From positions 62,001 through 126,000 of the forward strand of contig NZ_PYGJ01000002.1 in the NCBI RefSeq assembly GCF_003014475.1: 64,000 bases of DNA. The letters are read 5' to 3'. This DNA comes from Shimia abyssi (GTDB lineage Bacteria; Pseudomonadota; Alphaproteobacteria; Rhodobacterales; Rhodobacteraceae). A program made the position numbers and the translations under genes. The notes below the pieces were generated by a model, which searched no databases, was not told the DNA's origin, and saw only the letters and a program-made list of their open reading frames with translations. This document shows, piece by piece, positions 46,521-54,963 of the stretch; position 1 is the first letter of the stretch; every line of letters begins with the position of its first letter.

Positions 46521-47399
46521 TCAGCGACGGCGAATTTTGCCGCGACCTGCTTCAACCACGCCCATTTCAACCAACACAGACGCCTGACCATCATCCAGAT
46601 GTGCAAGCGGGTCCGGCAACAATCCCATACTCATTGCCAAAGCCGCTAATTCCGCGCGATTGCCCAGCCCGGTCTTCTTTAGAATCTGGTTCATCCGCTG
46701 CCGTACGGCTGACACGGTTACACCCAGACGCTCTGCGATTGTCTTGTCCTGCAAACCCGCCCCGATCAATTCCAACAGTTCGCGCTGTTTGTCAGAAATT
46801 GCATTGCGTTCCGTAAATTCGGCCGCAAAATGGGTCATATAACGCTGAAACCCCGACATAGCGGCGCTTTGCAACACCCAACCGTGTGTCTGAATGATCA
46901 GATGCATGTCGCGTTTGGCGTGGTCTCCGGAAAACGTAATCAGCGCAGCTTGTGGCGGCGCATGAACACGCAACGGAATTGAAAACCCAGACCGCATCCC
47001 GCGCGCCGCAGCCTCGCGCAATACCAAATAACGCGCCTCTGGAACGTGATGAAATTCATCAGCAAACTCTAAACCAACTGCAATTGGTGTGAGATGCTTC
47101 ATTGCGTGGCTTCTAAAATAAGACCACTTGGATAAGTCAGGATCTTGATTGGAGGATGTCAACCAGGTTGAGTCATACGACGTGCGTACAAACAGCGTTT
47201 TCTTCCAGTTTTCATAACTGCTCGCCGACACCATATCGACATAAGGCACGTTCAGCGTCCGTCCCAAACCAACAAGCAGGCGCCAAACGTCCGACGAATG
47301 CGCAGTCGTTTCCAGATCCACCAGAAAATTGTGCAACAGTTCGGGCACATGGCGTTCGGCATCCAAGAGAGGACGTCGCTCTGGGCCAGATATTAACAC
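46521..47399 (-). CDS. LuxR-family regulator with autoinducer-binding-type domain (LuxR solo)
   Basis: A regulator of about 292 residues. The N-terminal part (FLVDLETTAHSSDVWRLLVG onward) looks like the acyl-homoserine-lactone-binding domain, and the C-terminal helix-turn-helix is clear (LLELIGAGLQDKTIAERLGV; VSAVRQRMNQILKKTGLGNR). A 20-residue tail follows the HTH. The start is uncertain: GTG 47399 has AAGGA 9 bp upstream; the frame stays open to 47609 with ATGs at 47519 and 47513. No luxI-type synthase is in the window. Convergent with the KAS III-like gene, divergent from tdk. Confidence 0.82.
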   Translation of the reverse strand: MLISGPERRPLLDAERHVPELLHNFLVDLETTAHSSDVWRLLVGLGRTLNVPYVDMVSASSYENWKKTLFVRTSYDSTWLTSSNQDPDLSKWSYFRSHAMKHLTPIAVGLEFADEFHHVPEARYLVLREAAARGMRSGFSIPLRVHAPPQAALITFSGDHAKRDMHLIIQTHGWVLQSAAMSGFQRYMTHFAAEFTERNAISDKQRELLELIGAGLQDKTIAERLGVTVSAVRQRMNQILKKTGLGNRAELAALAMSMGLLPDPLAHLDDGQASVLVEMGVVEAGRGKIRRR

Positions 47400-47601
47400 G
47401 ATGTCACGTTCCTTGTTTGTATGAAGAGCGCCGCGCAAATGCGATTTTTTGAATACTAAAACCAATTCGCGGCATCTTGAAACCCCTATGAAAGTTGCAT
47501 GCCATTGAGTCATGCGCATGCGACGCGGGCATTTCTGTTTTCTCCCTTCATGCCGATTAGAGTCTTGAACCTCAAGGCACTCGCGTCTTATCACCGCGCC
47601 C

Positions 47602-48189
47602 ATGGCCAAGCTCTATTTCAATTATTCGACGATGAACGCCGGCAAATCCACAGTGCTTTTGCAGGCGTCTCACAACTACCGTGAACGCGGGATGCAAACC
47701 TATTTGCTAACCGCCCGCTTTGACAATCGAGCTGGCGATGGGCGCATTGCGTCGCGCATTGGCATTTCGGCTCCCGCCGATACGTTTGACGAAACCAGCG
47801 ATCTGTTTGCACAAATCGAAACGCGTCTCACAATAGGCCCGCTCGCCTGCGTTTTCATCGACGAATCTCAGTTCCTTTCGGAAGAACAGGTCTGGCAACT
47901 TGCGCGCGCGGTGGACGATCTCGGAGTGCCCGTAATGTGCTACGGCCTGCGGGTTGATTTTCAAGGCAAGCTCTTCCCCGGTTCAGCCGCCTTGCTAGCG
48001 CTGGCCGATGAAATGCGCGAGGTGCGCACAATCTGTCATTGCGGCAAGAAAGCCACCATGGTTGTGCGTCAGAACGAAACCGGCAACATTTTGCGCGAGG
48101 GCGCACAGGTTCAGATAGGTGGCAATGAAAGCTATGTCTCGTTGTGCCGCCGTCACTGGCGCGCCGCCATGGATGACGTGACCGATTGA
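47602..48189 (+). CDS. tdk: Thymidine kinase
   Basis: A 195-residue type II thymidine kinase for the salvage of thymidine. P-loop YSTMNAGKSTVLLQ (residues 8-21), Walker B/DESQ motif VFIDESQFLSEEQ, lasso-domain cysteines (CHCGKKA and LCRRHW) and the dTMP-binding stretch QIGGNESYVSLCR are all present. Confidence 0.95.
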   Translation: MAKLYFNYSTMNAGKSTVLLQASHNYRERGMQTYLLTARFDNRAGDGRIASRIGISAPADTFDETSDLFAQIETRLTIGPLACVFIDESQFLSEEQVWQLARAVDDLGVPVMCYGLRVDFQGKLFPGSAALLALADEMREVRTICHCGKKATMVVRQNETGNILREGAQVQIGGNESYVSLCRRHWRAAMDDVTD

Positions 48190-48197
48190 ACAAAAAA

Positions 48198-48269
48198 GGG
48201 GGCTAGCCCCCCACTCAAAAAACACTCCGCGTTTTTTACTCCCCCCGAAGTATTTTTAGCGAAATGAAG
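48198..48269 (+). repeat. Dispersed 3'-of-gene repeat, copy 2, with terminator hairpin
   Basis: It begins 8 bp after the tdk stop. Hairpin GGGGGCTAGCCCCC (48198-48211), then a second small hairpin with arms AAAAAA/TTTTTT (48217-48237), then CCCCCGAAGTATTTTT and GCGAAATGAAG (to 48269). Same orientation as tdk; about 70 bp before the pyrB start. The first hairpin is preceded by an A-run and could terminate transcription from either side. Confidence 0.8.
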
Positions 48270-48337
48270 AGCACCTGCTTGCCCCGACGAGGGCGGCTTT
48301 CTATAACGACAGCATCCATGAAAAAAGAGGTCCACGC

Positions 48338-49294
48338 ATGACATTCCGCCAGAAGCATCTTCTCGGGATTGAAAATCTTGGCCCAGATGAAATCATCGCC
48401 CTGCTGGATCTGGCCGAACAATATGTCGACCTCAATCGCCGCGAACTCAAGCATTCGGATGCTTTGACGGGGCTGACACAGGTCAACATGTTCTTTGAAA
48501 ACTCCACCCGTACACAGGCCAGCTTTGAATTAGCAGGCAAACGCCTGGGCGCGGATGTGATGAATATGGCGATGCAGGCCAGCTCGATCAAAAAGGGCGA
48601 GACCCTGATCGATACCGCGATGACGCTAAACGCCATGCACCCCGACCTTCTGGTTGTGCGCCATCCCCACTCGGGCGCAGTTGATCTGCTGAGCCAAAAG
48701 GTAAACTGCGCCGTTCTGAATGCAGGCGACGGACGCCACGAACACCCGACACAGGCGCTTCTGGATGCGCTCACCATCCGCCGCTCAAAGGGCCGCCTGC
48801 ATCGCCTGAACATCGCGATCTGCGGCGATGTCGCCCATTCACGCGTTGCGCGCTCGAACCTGATCCTGCTTGGTAAAATGGAAAATCGAGTCCGCCTTGT
48901 TGGCCCACCCACGCTGGTGCCTGCCAATTTTGCCGAGTTCGGCGCCGAAATTTACGAAGACATGCACGAGGGCCTGCGTGACGTCGATGTGGTCATGATG
49001 TTGCGCCTCCAAAAAGAGCGCATGGATGGCGGCTTCATCCCCTCTGAGCGCGAGTATTACCACCGCTACGGGTTGGATAGAGACAAGCTTTCTGTGGCGA
49101 AACCTGATGCCATCGTTATGCATCCCGGCCCAATGAACCGCGGCGTAGAAATCGATGGCGAGATTGCCGATGACATCAACCGCTCTGCCATTCAGGAACA
49201 GGTTGAAATGGGTGTGGCCGTGCGCATGGCTGCGATGGACCTGCTCGCCCGCAACCTGCGCGCCACGCGCGCCGCCGAACCGATAGAGGCCTGA
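48338..49294 (+). CDS. pyrB: Aspartate carbamoyltransferase catalytic subunit
   Basis: A 318-residue enzyme that makes carbamoyl-aspartate in pyrimidine synthesis. The carbamoyl-phosphate loop [44 protein letters not shown] and [12 protein letters not shown] are present. AAGAGG precedes the ATG. It heads a tight operon that runs through five small genes to the dihydroorotase-like gene and plsY. No pyrI is adjacent, which fits the dodecameric ATCase type that uses a dihydroorotase-like partner. Confidence 0.96.
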   Translation: MTFRQKHLLGIENLGPDEIIALLDLAEQYVDLNRRELKHSDALTGLTQVNMFFENSTRTQASFELAGKRLGADVMNMAMQASSIKKGETLIDTAMTLNAMHPDLLVVRHPHSGAVDLLSQKVNCAVLNAGDGRHEHPTQALLDALTIRRSKGRLHRLNIAICGDVAHSRVARSNLILLGKMENRVRLVGPPTLVPANFAEFGAEIYEDMHEGLRDVDVVMMLRLQKERMDGGFIPSEREYYHRYGLDRDKLSVAKPDAIVMHPGPMNRGVEIDGEIADDINRSAIQEQVEMGVAVRMAAMDLLARNLRATRAAEPIEA

Positions 49295-49296
49295 TT

Positions 49297-49401
49297 GTGA
49301 GCGAAGACCCGAAAGATCCCCGCGCCTCTGGCATGGTCGCCATGGTTGCCCTGATCGTGATGTTCGCCTTTGTCGGCCTGATCGTCTGGGTGGGCGGATG
49401 A
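49297..49401 (+). CDS. 34-residue single-pass membrane peptide in the pyrB operon
   Basis: GTG start 2 bp after the pyrB stop; the sequence MSEDPKDPRASGMVAMVALI continues to a single hydrophobic helix ending WVGG. Its TGA overlaps the next ATG (ATGA), which argues that it is translated. Acidic N-terminus outside or inside cannot be decided. I recognise no family; too short for standard domain models. Confidence 0.65.
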   Translation: MSEDPKDPRASGMVAMVALIVMFAFVGLIVWVGG

Positions 49402-49970
49402 CCGCGCTGCAGGTCGCAGAGAAAGAACGCGGAGTGATCCGCGTCTTTGCGCTGGACCTGCCAGAGAGCGACCTGAAACGCCTCACCGATCCGGCCAAAC
49501 ACGATCCAACCCCGCAAGCTACCGTCGCCATGCTAATCGGTCTGGACTGGCTCGAAGATGGCGGGTTCGAGATATTTGAAACCGATGTTCTGGGCGAACT
49601 GGGGCTTGCCGGATATCTGGCCAATGGTGGTGGCGTGGCACCGGCTGATCTAGCCGCCAACCGAGACCGTCTTAACGCCTATGATGGTCCGGTCCTTATC
49701 CTCTATTCCCGCGCCTTTGGCGGCGCGCCAACCTTGCTCAAACCCGGCCCTGGTGTCGCTCACCTGGGCACGTGGCACGAAGACATCGCGCCCGTGTCAT
49801 TTGAAAAACTGCCCAGTACCGCCGCATTTGGCACTGCAGATCCATCCGCAACTGGCACGCCTAGTGATACACCGCCAAAATCGCCGTTTCTCACCGTCTT
49901 GTTGGCAATTCTGGCCCTGCCCATCGCCGCGGCTTTTCTTTTCATCTTGATCTACGGGATGCTCAATTGA
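49398..49970 (+). CDS. Tail-anchored hypothetical protein in the pyrB operon
   Basis: A 190-residue protein: a soluble N-terminal part (about 1-140: VIRVFALDLPESDLKRLTDP, GLDWLEDGGFEIFETDVLGE) then a Ser/Thr/Pro linker and one C-terminal membrane helix (FLTVLLAILALPIAAAFLFI). It looks like a tail-anchored inner-membrane protein. From memory, Rhodobacterales carry a homologue here, sometimes labelled as an aspartate carbamoyltransferase-related protein only because of position. Function unknown. Overlaps its neighbours on both sides. Confidence 0.75.
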   Translation: MTALQVAEKERGVIRVFALDLPESDLKRLTDPAKHDPTPQATVAMLIGLDWLEDGGFEIFETDVLGELGLAGYLANGGGVAPADLAANRDRLNAYDGPVLILYSRAFGGAPTLLKPGPGVAHLGTWHEDIAPVSFEKLPSTAAFGTADPSATGTPSDTPPKSPFLTVLLAILALPIAAAFLFILIYGMLN

Positions 49971-50464
49971 CCGCCCACCCTTCGCCTGAAACGCTCCCTT
50001 TTCTAGACCTGCGACCGGACGAAAAAATTTCGAGTGTCTGGCGCCCGGAGTTCCGCTTTTTCCTAGCGAAGCTATGCTTTGTGTCCAGCCTCACCGCCCT
50101 GTGCCTTGGCACCGGGATGCGGGTGGGTACAGGTATTTCAAATCCCCTGCTGTGGCTCGGCGCGTTTATCTTGTCGGCCGCCGTCTACGCATTCATTTTC
50201 GATGACTTTCTGGAATGGCGCGCCCGCAAAGGCGACGTGTGGGTGCTGACCAATATGCATCTGGTCTATTTCAACCCAAACGACGAAACCTCTCCTGCTG
50301 CCGTGCCACTTTCAGCGATCGAAACTGTTTCAGGCTGGATGTTCTGGGGCGTACGAGTTCGGCTTGTCCCCCGTGATCAATTGATGATGCTGTTCCTCGC
50401 CGACCGGACGACGGTGCGCGATACGATCCGCGCGCATTTGCCACCAAAAGAGACCACCAAATGA
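49967..50464 (+). CDS. Membrane protein with bacterial PH-like domain, first of three
   Basis: 165 residues; TTG start overlapping the upstream stop (TTGA). It opens with an LRPDEKISSVWRPEFRFF segment, has two membrane helices (about 30-50 and 58-78) and then a strand-rich domain with WVLTNMHLVYFNP and LSAIETVSGWMFWGVRVRLV. The W-x-LTN-x-R/H motif after two helices is typical of bPH_2/DUF304-type domains. The next two genes share this layout. Confidence 0.75.
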   Translation: MTAHPSPETLPFLDLRPDEKISSVWRPEFRFFLAKLCFVSSLTALCLGTGMRVGTGISNPLLWLGAFILSAAVYAFIFDDFLEWRARKGDVWVLTNMHLVYFNPNDETSPAAVPLSAIETVSGWMFWGVRVRLVPRDQLMMLFLADRTTVRDTIRAHLPPKETTK

Positions 50465-50901
50465 CACGATCCATGACCCCGGACAGTCCCCTTGGCGATG
50501 GTGAGACGATACTCACCAGTTTTCGAGCGGACCGTGCAACCTATATTCAGGCAAACACATGGCTTGCCGCAGGTGCAATGGCGGGCGGGATGCTCATTCT
50601 CTGGCTGGTCGGCAATCCGCATGTCTGGACCGGTGCAATTGGCGGGTTTGCCGCTGTGGCGGTGCGTGCGTTTTACATGATGTCCGAGGAACTCTCGGTC
50701 AGATGGGATCTCACCAACCAGCGACTGCTCGGCCCAATGGGCCGCGCCATCCCTCTCTCGGCAATAAAGAACTTCAACACTCTGGGCAATATGGTTCAAC
50801 TGGTCACCCATTCAGGCGACAAACACCTGATCAAATACCAACACGACCCCGCGCACATCATCGCCACCCTTAAGCACGTCGCGGCAGGGGGCACACCTTG
50901 A
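50461..50901 (+). CDS. Membrane protein with bacterial PH-like domain, second of three
   Basis: 146 residues with the plan GDGETILTSFRADRATYIQA, two helices (about 33-70), then SVRWDLTNQRLLGPMGRAIP and LSAIKNFNTLGNMVQLVTHS, ending in a KYQHDPAHIIATLKH helix. The WDLTNQR motif aligns with WVLTNMH and WYTLTNRR of its neighbours. ATG overlaps the previous stop (ATGA). Confidence 0.75.
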   Translation: MTRSMTPDSPLGDGETILTSFRADRATYIQANTWLAAGAMAGGMLILWLVGNPHVWTGAIGGFAAVAVRAFYMMSEELSVRWDLTNQRLLGPMGRAIPLSAIKNFNTLGNMVQLVTHSGDKHLIKYQHDPAHIIATLKHVAAGGTP

Positions 50902-51431
50902 CCGACGGTTGGGACGGCATCCTTGATCCGGACGAAGAAATCCTGTGGCAGGGTCGCCCTGACGGTGCAATTGTCTTTTCCGTTGACCGGATCATCCCGT
51001 TTGTCTTTGGCCTGTTCTTTGCCGGTTTCGCCCTGTTCTGGATGATCATGGCCGCGCAGGCCGGCGGATTTTTCTGGATGTTCGGCCTGTTGCATTTTGG
51101 CGTAGGCATCTCCTTTTCCATCGGCCCGATCCTCTGGTCAGCCTATCGTCGACGCAACAGCTGGTATACACTAACCAACCGCCGCGCCTTTATTGCCACC
51201 AATCTCGCGATCCGGGGCAAATCACTCGACAGTTACCCCATTACCGGATCGACCATCCTGGAGATTGTGGACGGCCCTATGCCTTCGCTCTGGTTTGCCA
51301 GCAGACCCAAACGCAGTAAACACGGCACCCGAAATATCAAGATTGGGTTTGAACGCATCGCCCAGGCGCGCGACGTTTATCGGGTGATGCGTGACATTCA
51401 AATGAAAGACCGGCAAAAGCAGGCCGACTAA
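50898..51431 (+). CDS. Membrane protein with bacterial PH-like domain, third of three
   Basis: 177 residues; TTG start overlapping the previous stop (TTGA). Layout: DPDEEILWQGRPDGAIVF, two helices (about 30-50 and 56-75), then SWYTLTNRRAFIATNLAIRG and a strand-rich domain ending in a basic helix. It is the clearest of the three as a DUF304/bPH-type protein. A 15-bp gap separates it from the dihydroorotase-like gene. Confidence 0.78.
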   Translation: MTDGWDGILDPDEEILWQGRPDGAIVFSVDRIIPFVFGLFFAGFALFWMIMAAQAGGFFWMFGLLHFGVGISFSIGPILWSAYRRRNSWYTLTNRRAFIATNLAIRGKSLDSYPITGSTILEIVDGPMPSLWFASRPKRSKHGTRNIKIGFERIAQARDVYRVMRDIQMKDRQKQAD

Positions 51432-51446
51432 CCAAGAGACCGCGCT

Positions 51447-52730
51447 ATGACCACACTCTTCACCAATGCCCGCCTGATCGACCCTGAAACCGGCAGCGAC
51501 GCCCGCGGCTGGCTGCTGGTACGTGACGGTCATATCGCCGCCCGAGGCGAGGACAGCCCGCAAGGGCTGGAGGAGCCGACCGAAACCATAGACTGCAAGG
51601 GCAAATGCCTTGCCCCCGGCATTGTCGATATCGGGGTCAAGGTTTGCGAGCCCGGTGAGCGCCACAAGGAAAGCTACAAAACCGCAGGACTCGCCGCTGC
51701 AGCTGGCGGCGTAACAACCATTGTGACCCGCCCCGACACCACGCCCGCAATCGACACGCCTGAAGCGCTCGAATTTGTCGAACGCCGCGCCAATGAGGCC
51801 GCACCGGTCAATGTCCGCCCAATGGCCGCCCTGACCAAAGGACGGGCGGGCCGTGAAATGACCGAATTTGGCTTTCTCATGGATGCAGGCGCCGTGGCTT
51901 TCACCGATTGCGACCATGTCGTTCCAAACACCAAGGTTCTCTCGCGCGCGATGACCTACGCCCGCTCGCTGGGCGCGTTGGTCATCGCACACCCACAGGA
52001 GCCAGGTCTTTCCGCTGGCGCCGCCGCGACATCAGGCAAATTTGCCGCCCTGCGCGGCCTGCCCACTGTCACACCAATGGCCGAGCGCATGGGGCTGGAT
52101 CGTGACATCGCTTTGATCGAGATGACAGGCGTCAAATATCACGCAGACCAGATCACCACCGCCCGCGCGCTGCCTGCTCTGGAACGCGCCAAACAAAACG
52201 GGTTTGACATCACCGCGGGCACATCGATTCACCATCTGACCTTAAACGAACTCGACGTCGCCGACTATCGTACCTTTTTCAAGATCAAGCCGCCGCTGCG
52301 CTCCGAAGATGACCGCCTTGCCATTATCGATGCGGTCAAAACCGGCCTGATAGATATCATCTCCTCCATGCACACACCTCAGGACGAGGAATCCAAACGC
52401 CTGCCGTTTGAAGAAGCCGCCTCTGGAGCGGTTGCGCTGGAGACGCTACTCCCGGCAGCAATGCGCCTTTACCATGCAGGCCACCTGACCCTGCCCGACT
52501 TGTGGCGCGCCATGGCTCTTAATCCGGCCAAACGTCTCGCTCTGCCCTGTGGGCGTCTCTCGACAGGGGCACCTGCCGATCTGGTGCTGTTTGATCCGGA
52601 CGCCCCATTCATCCTTGATCGCTTCACTCTACAGTCCAAATCCAAGAACACTCCGTTTGACGGGCAACGTATGCAGGGTAAAGTGCTGGCCACCTATGTT
52701 GGCGGCGCCCCCGTCTATCGGAGAGACTGA
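51447..52730 (+). CDS. Dihydroorotase-like protein without metal ligands (PyrX/PyrC'-type)
   Basis: A 427-residue amidohydrolase-fold protein that aligns with class I dihydroorotases, yet the zinc centre is lost: the DxHxH motif reads D61-I-G-V-K65, the HxxH-ST stretch reads YHADQITTA (residues 231-239, second His to Gln) and the TDHAPH motif reads SSMHTPQ (306-312, Asp to Met). Flanking regions (APGIVDIG..EPGERHKESY, FEEAASGAVALETLLPA) are well kept, so it is under selection. In Pseudomonas an inactive PyrC' is required to assemble ATCase with PyrB; position in the pyrB operon supports the same role. An active dihydroorotase must be encoded elsewhere. A palindromic repeat is translated at residues 33-43. 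Confidence 0.85.
   Translation: MTTLFTNARLIDPETGSDARGWLLVRDGHIAARGEDSPQGLEEPTETIDCKGKCLAPGIVDIGVKVCEPGERHKESYKTAGLAAAAGGVTTIVTRPDTTPAIDTPEALEFVERRANEAAPVNVRPMAALTKGRAGREMTEFGFLMDAGAVAFTDCDHVVPNTKVLSRAMTYARSLGALVIAHPQEPGLSAGAAATSGKFAALRGLPTVTPMAERMGLDRDIALIEMTGVKYHADQITTARALPALERAKQNGFDITAGTSIHHLTLNELDVADYRTFFKIKPPLRSEDDRLAIIDAVKTGLIDIISSMHTPQDEESKRLPFEEAASGAVALETLLPAAMRLYHAGHLTLPDLWRAMALNPAKRLALPCGRLSTGAPADLVLFDPDAPFILDRFTLQSKSKNTPFDGQRMQGKVLATYVGGAPVYRRD
51547..51576 (+). repeat. Palindromic GNRA-loop repeat, copy B, inside a coding region
   Basis: GCGAGGA, then CAGCCC-GCAA-GGGCTG hairpin, then GAGGAGC, translated in frame as GEDSPQGLEEP in the dihydroorotase-like protein, at a surface loop position ahead of IDCKG. 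Identical to copy A at 28 of 30 bases. Confidence 0.7.
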
Positions 52731-53338
52731 TGCCACTGATCGAGAACACCCCTGCCATTCTGCTGCTTTGGGCCGTGATCGGCTATCTGCTGGGGTCCGT
52801 CCCATTTGGCATGGTCATCAGCCGAGCCATGGGCCTCGGCAATCTGCGCGAAATCGGCTCGGGTAATATTGGCGCAACCAACGTGTTGCGCACTGGTTCA
52901 AAGCCTGCCGCTGCCGCGACTCTCGTCCTTGACGGGGGCAAGGGGGCTATCGCCATCCTGCTGGCTCGAGCGCTCGCAGGTGAAGATGCCGCGCAAATTG
53001 CTGGCTTCATGGCTTTCCTCGGGCATTGCTACCCCGTCTGGCTCGGCTTTAAAGGTGGCAAAGGCGTCGCGACGTTCCTTGGCACGCTGCTCGCGCTCGC
53101 ATGGCCGGTCGGCATTGCATGCTGTCTGACTTGGCTTGCCACGGCCGCCCTGACGCGCATCTCGTCCCTTTCGGCCCTAACCGCCGCCGCCTCCAGCACG
53201 ATATGGATCGTTTTCCTCACCACCGGTGAGGCCTTTATTCTCGGCGTACTTCTCACCCTACTGGTGTTCTGGCGACACCGTGAAAACATCAGGCGCCTGC
53301 GTGCGGGCGAAGAACCCAAGATCGGCAAACGAACCTAA
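52730..53338 (+). CDS. plsY: Glycerol-3-phosphate acyltransferase PlsY
   Basis: A 202-residue membrane enzyme that acylates glycerol-3-phosphate from acyl-phosphate, the first step of phospholipid synthesis. Three signature loops are visible: GSGNIGATNVLRTG, GHCYPVWLGFKGGKGVATFL and the C-terminal FWRHRENIRRLRAGEEPKIG. The ATG overlaps the upstream stop (TGATG), placing it at the end of the pyrB operon. Confidence 0.95.
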   Translation: MPLIENTPAILLLWAVIGYLLGSVPFGMVISRAMGLGNLREIGSGNIGATNVLRTGSKPAAAATLVLDGGKGAIAILLARALAGEDAAQIAGFMAFLGHCYPVWLGFKGGKGVATFLGTLLALAWPVGIACCLTWLATAALTRISSLSALTAAASSTIWIVFLTTGEAFILGVLLTLLVFWRHRENIRRLRAGEEPKIGKRT

Positions 53339-53897
53339 AATCAAGTCTCTGCGCTCGCGCTTGCCCCTTTTGTCATCGCCGCACTGTTCTTTTGGGTTTT
53401 GCTGATCCAGATCTTTGCGCTGTGGTTTGGCTAACTCTCATGTCTTTTCTTCGCCGGTCACAAGTTTGCGATCGCCCTGCGGTACGTCCAACCACGCTTT
53501 CTGACATTCGCATTTATCGACCTCGCTCTAAACCTCGCGACACCCAAATTCTTTGTACCTTTCCTTCGTCTGAATGGTCATAAACCAGACTTTCAAGCCA
53601 TCTTGCCCATTTGGCAATTCGGCCTCTTGGTTGCGACGGTCTGGGGTAGAGAATTTACATCTCCATACCGCGCGATCTTGTTTTTTCTAACCACGACAGC
53701 TAGTTAACGCCAAAATGTGCGAAATTGCACACCTATTCCGCGCTCAGACACACACACCTTTTGTTGTTTTGAATGTGAACGCATCCACCTCCATTTGCTT
53801 ATCATGGCAGCGCAATTTCGTTGCCTGAAAATTGAAGATCTGGACGGGTGGTCAATTTCGGGCCGCGTTGTTCACAAAAGGACCAAAAGGAAAAACC
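53339..53897. other. Intergenic region between plsY and the YHS gene
   Basis: 559 bp with no convincing gene. Directly after the plsY stop, 31 in-frame codons encode a hydrophobic stretch (VSALALAPFVIAALFFWVLL..) ending in TAA at 53434, but without a start codon. A 48-codon frame from ATG 53437 has no ribosome site or recognisable product. The last 100 bp should carry the YHS gene promoter. It may hold the decayed remains of a small membrane protein gene. Confidence 0.4.
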
Positions 53898-54371
53898 ATG
53901 AACACATTCAAATCTCTCGTCGTTGGCGCAGCGCTCGCAGTCACTATGGCCAGTTCGGCACTCGCCGCTGGTGTAGACGTAAACGCGACCCCAACTGGCC
54001 TTGCGCTGCAAGGGTATGACGCTGTGGCCTACCACACAGTTGGCGAACCAACCAAAGGCGACTTCCAGATTACTTCGGTCTACAACGAAGCGACCTACCG
54101 CTTTGCCTCCGAAGAAAACAAAGCCAAATTTGACGCCGACCCAGAATCGTATGCGCCGCAATACGGTGGCTATTGCGCCTTTGGTGCTGCCATGGGCTTC
54201 AAGTTTGACGGCGACCCAACTGTTTGGAAAATCGTCGACGGTGAGCTGTTTCTGAATCTCGCGCCTTCGATCCAGACGCGCTGGGAATCTGACCTCGATA
54301 ACCTGATTGTTCAGGCCGACAACAACTGGGTTTCCATCGAAGACAAAGCTCCAGCTGAACTACAGCAATAA
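53898..54371 (+). CDS. Exported YHS-domain protein
   Basis: A 157-residue protein with a Sec signal peptide (MNTFKSLVVGAALAVTMASS, cleavage after ALA). The mature part is a YHS domain: ALQGYDAVAYHTVGEPTKGD, ATYRFASEENKAKFDADPES and YAPQYGGYCAFGAA. YHS domains are often metal-binding and occur with copper or heavy-metal systems; none is adjacent. AAAAGGA precedes the ATG. Confidence 0.87.
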   Translation: MNTFKSLVVGAALAVTMASSALAAGVDVNATPTGLALQGYDAVAYHTVGEPTKGDFQITSVYNEATYRFASEENKAKFDADPESYAPQYGGYCAFGAAMGFKFDGDPTVWKIVDGELFLNLAPSIQTRWESDLDNLIVQADNNWVSIEDKAPAELQQ

Positions 54372-54420
54372 GCCATTTCACCACCCCGCGCTCTTTCGGC
54401 GTGGGCTACCACTCACGACA

Positions 54421-54451
54421 AAAGGCGGCACCTGGTGCCGCCTTTTTTTTT
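54421..54451 (+). terminator. Rho-independent terminator of the YHS gene
   Basis: AAAGGCGGCAC, short loop CTG, GTGCCGCCTTT followed by a run of nine or ten Ts. It lies 50 bp after the YHS stop codon. A textbook intrinsic terminator. Confidence 0.93.
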
Positions 54452-54963
54452 GTCGAGGTCGAAGTCAGGCAGGGCAGAATACCAGCCCGGCGATTTTTAT
54501 CCGATTTCACGCTTAACTCCGTAACCGCGATACCTTAATCAAGACGGAACTTCGCAAGAGGCTGGCTCGTGTGAAACAACGCCAACCCACACGCCCAAGA
54601 GACAACGCCTTCACCATCTTCCAACAGCAAGAATGAAACAAGAATGGGCTTCACTTTCGCTTGTCCCGCTTGGTAGGCTTGGTTGAGGTCGACGCTTGCA
54701 GGTCTGAAACTTCGCCAAAACAATTGATCCAGAAAACTTCACCTTCCAGGCTTTACCTTTCTTGCATACTCTAGCAGTCGGCAAAATTCTTTCTGGTGAG
54801 GTTTGAGTGGCTCTGGCTGAGAGTTATTTATGCCCCAATCGGAATCTCGGTTGCTAGCCCAAATTGGATTTGTGCAGCTGCGATGGGGCAATGAATGAGG
54901 TCGTAGGCAATCTGGTCCTGTCGCGGTTTGATGCCGCTCCCCTGATAGCATTCTTTTGTTGAT
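54452..54963. other. Non-coding stretch at the left side of the accessory scar
   Basis: About 510 bp with lower GC than the surrounding operons. Two frames on the minus strand (about 54535-54723 and 54739-54993) have no recognisable product, no good ribosome site and odd codon use; the second runs through insertion-sequence terminal repeats. I see no gene here. Confidence 0.4.

Noticed and set aside
46264-46816. Plus-strand frames of about 107 and 142 codons between the KAS III-like and LuxR genes
   Set aside because: No ribosome site or recognisable product; the longer one is antisense to the LuxR coding region.
53437-53583. 48-codon frame after plsY starting MSFLRRSQVCDRPAV
   Set aside because: No ribosome site, no similarity, arginine/proline-rich composition typical of a random frame in GC-rich DNA.
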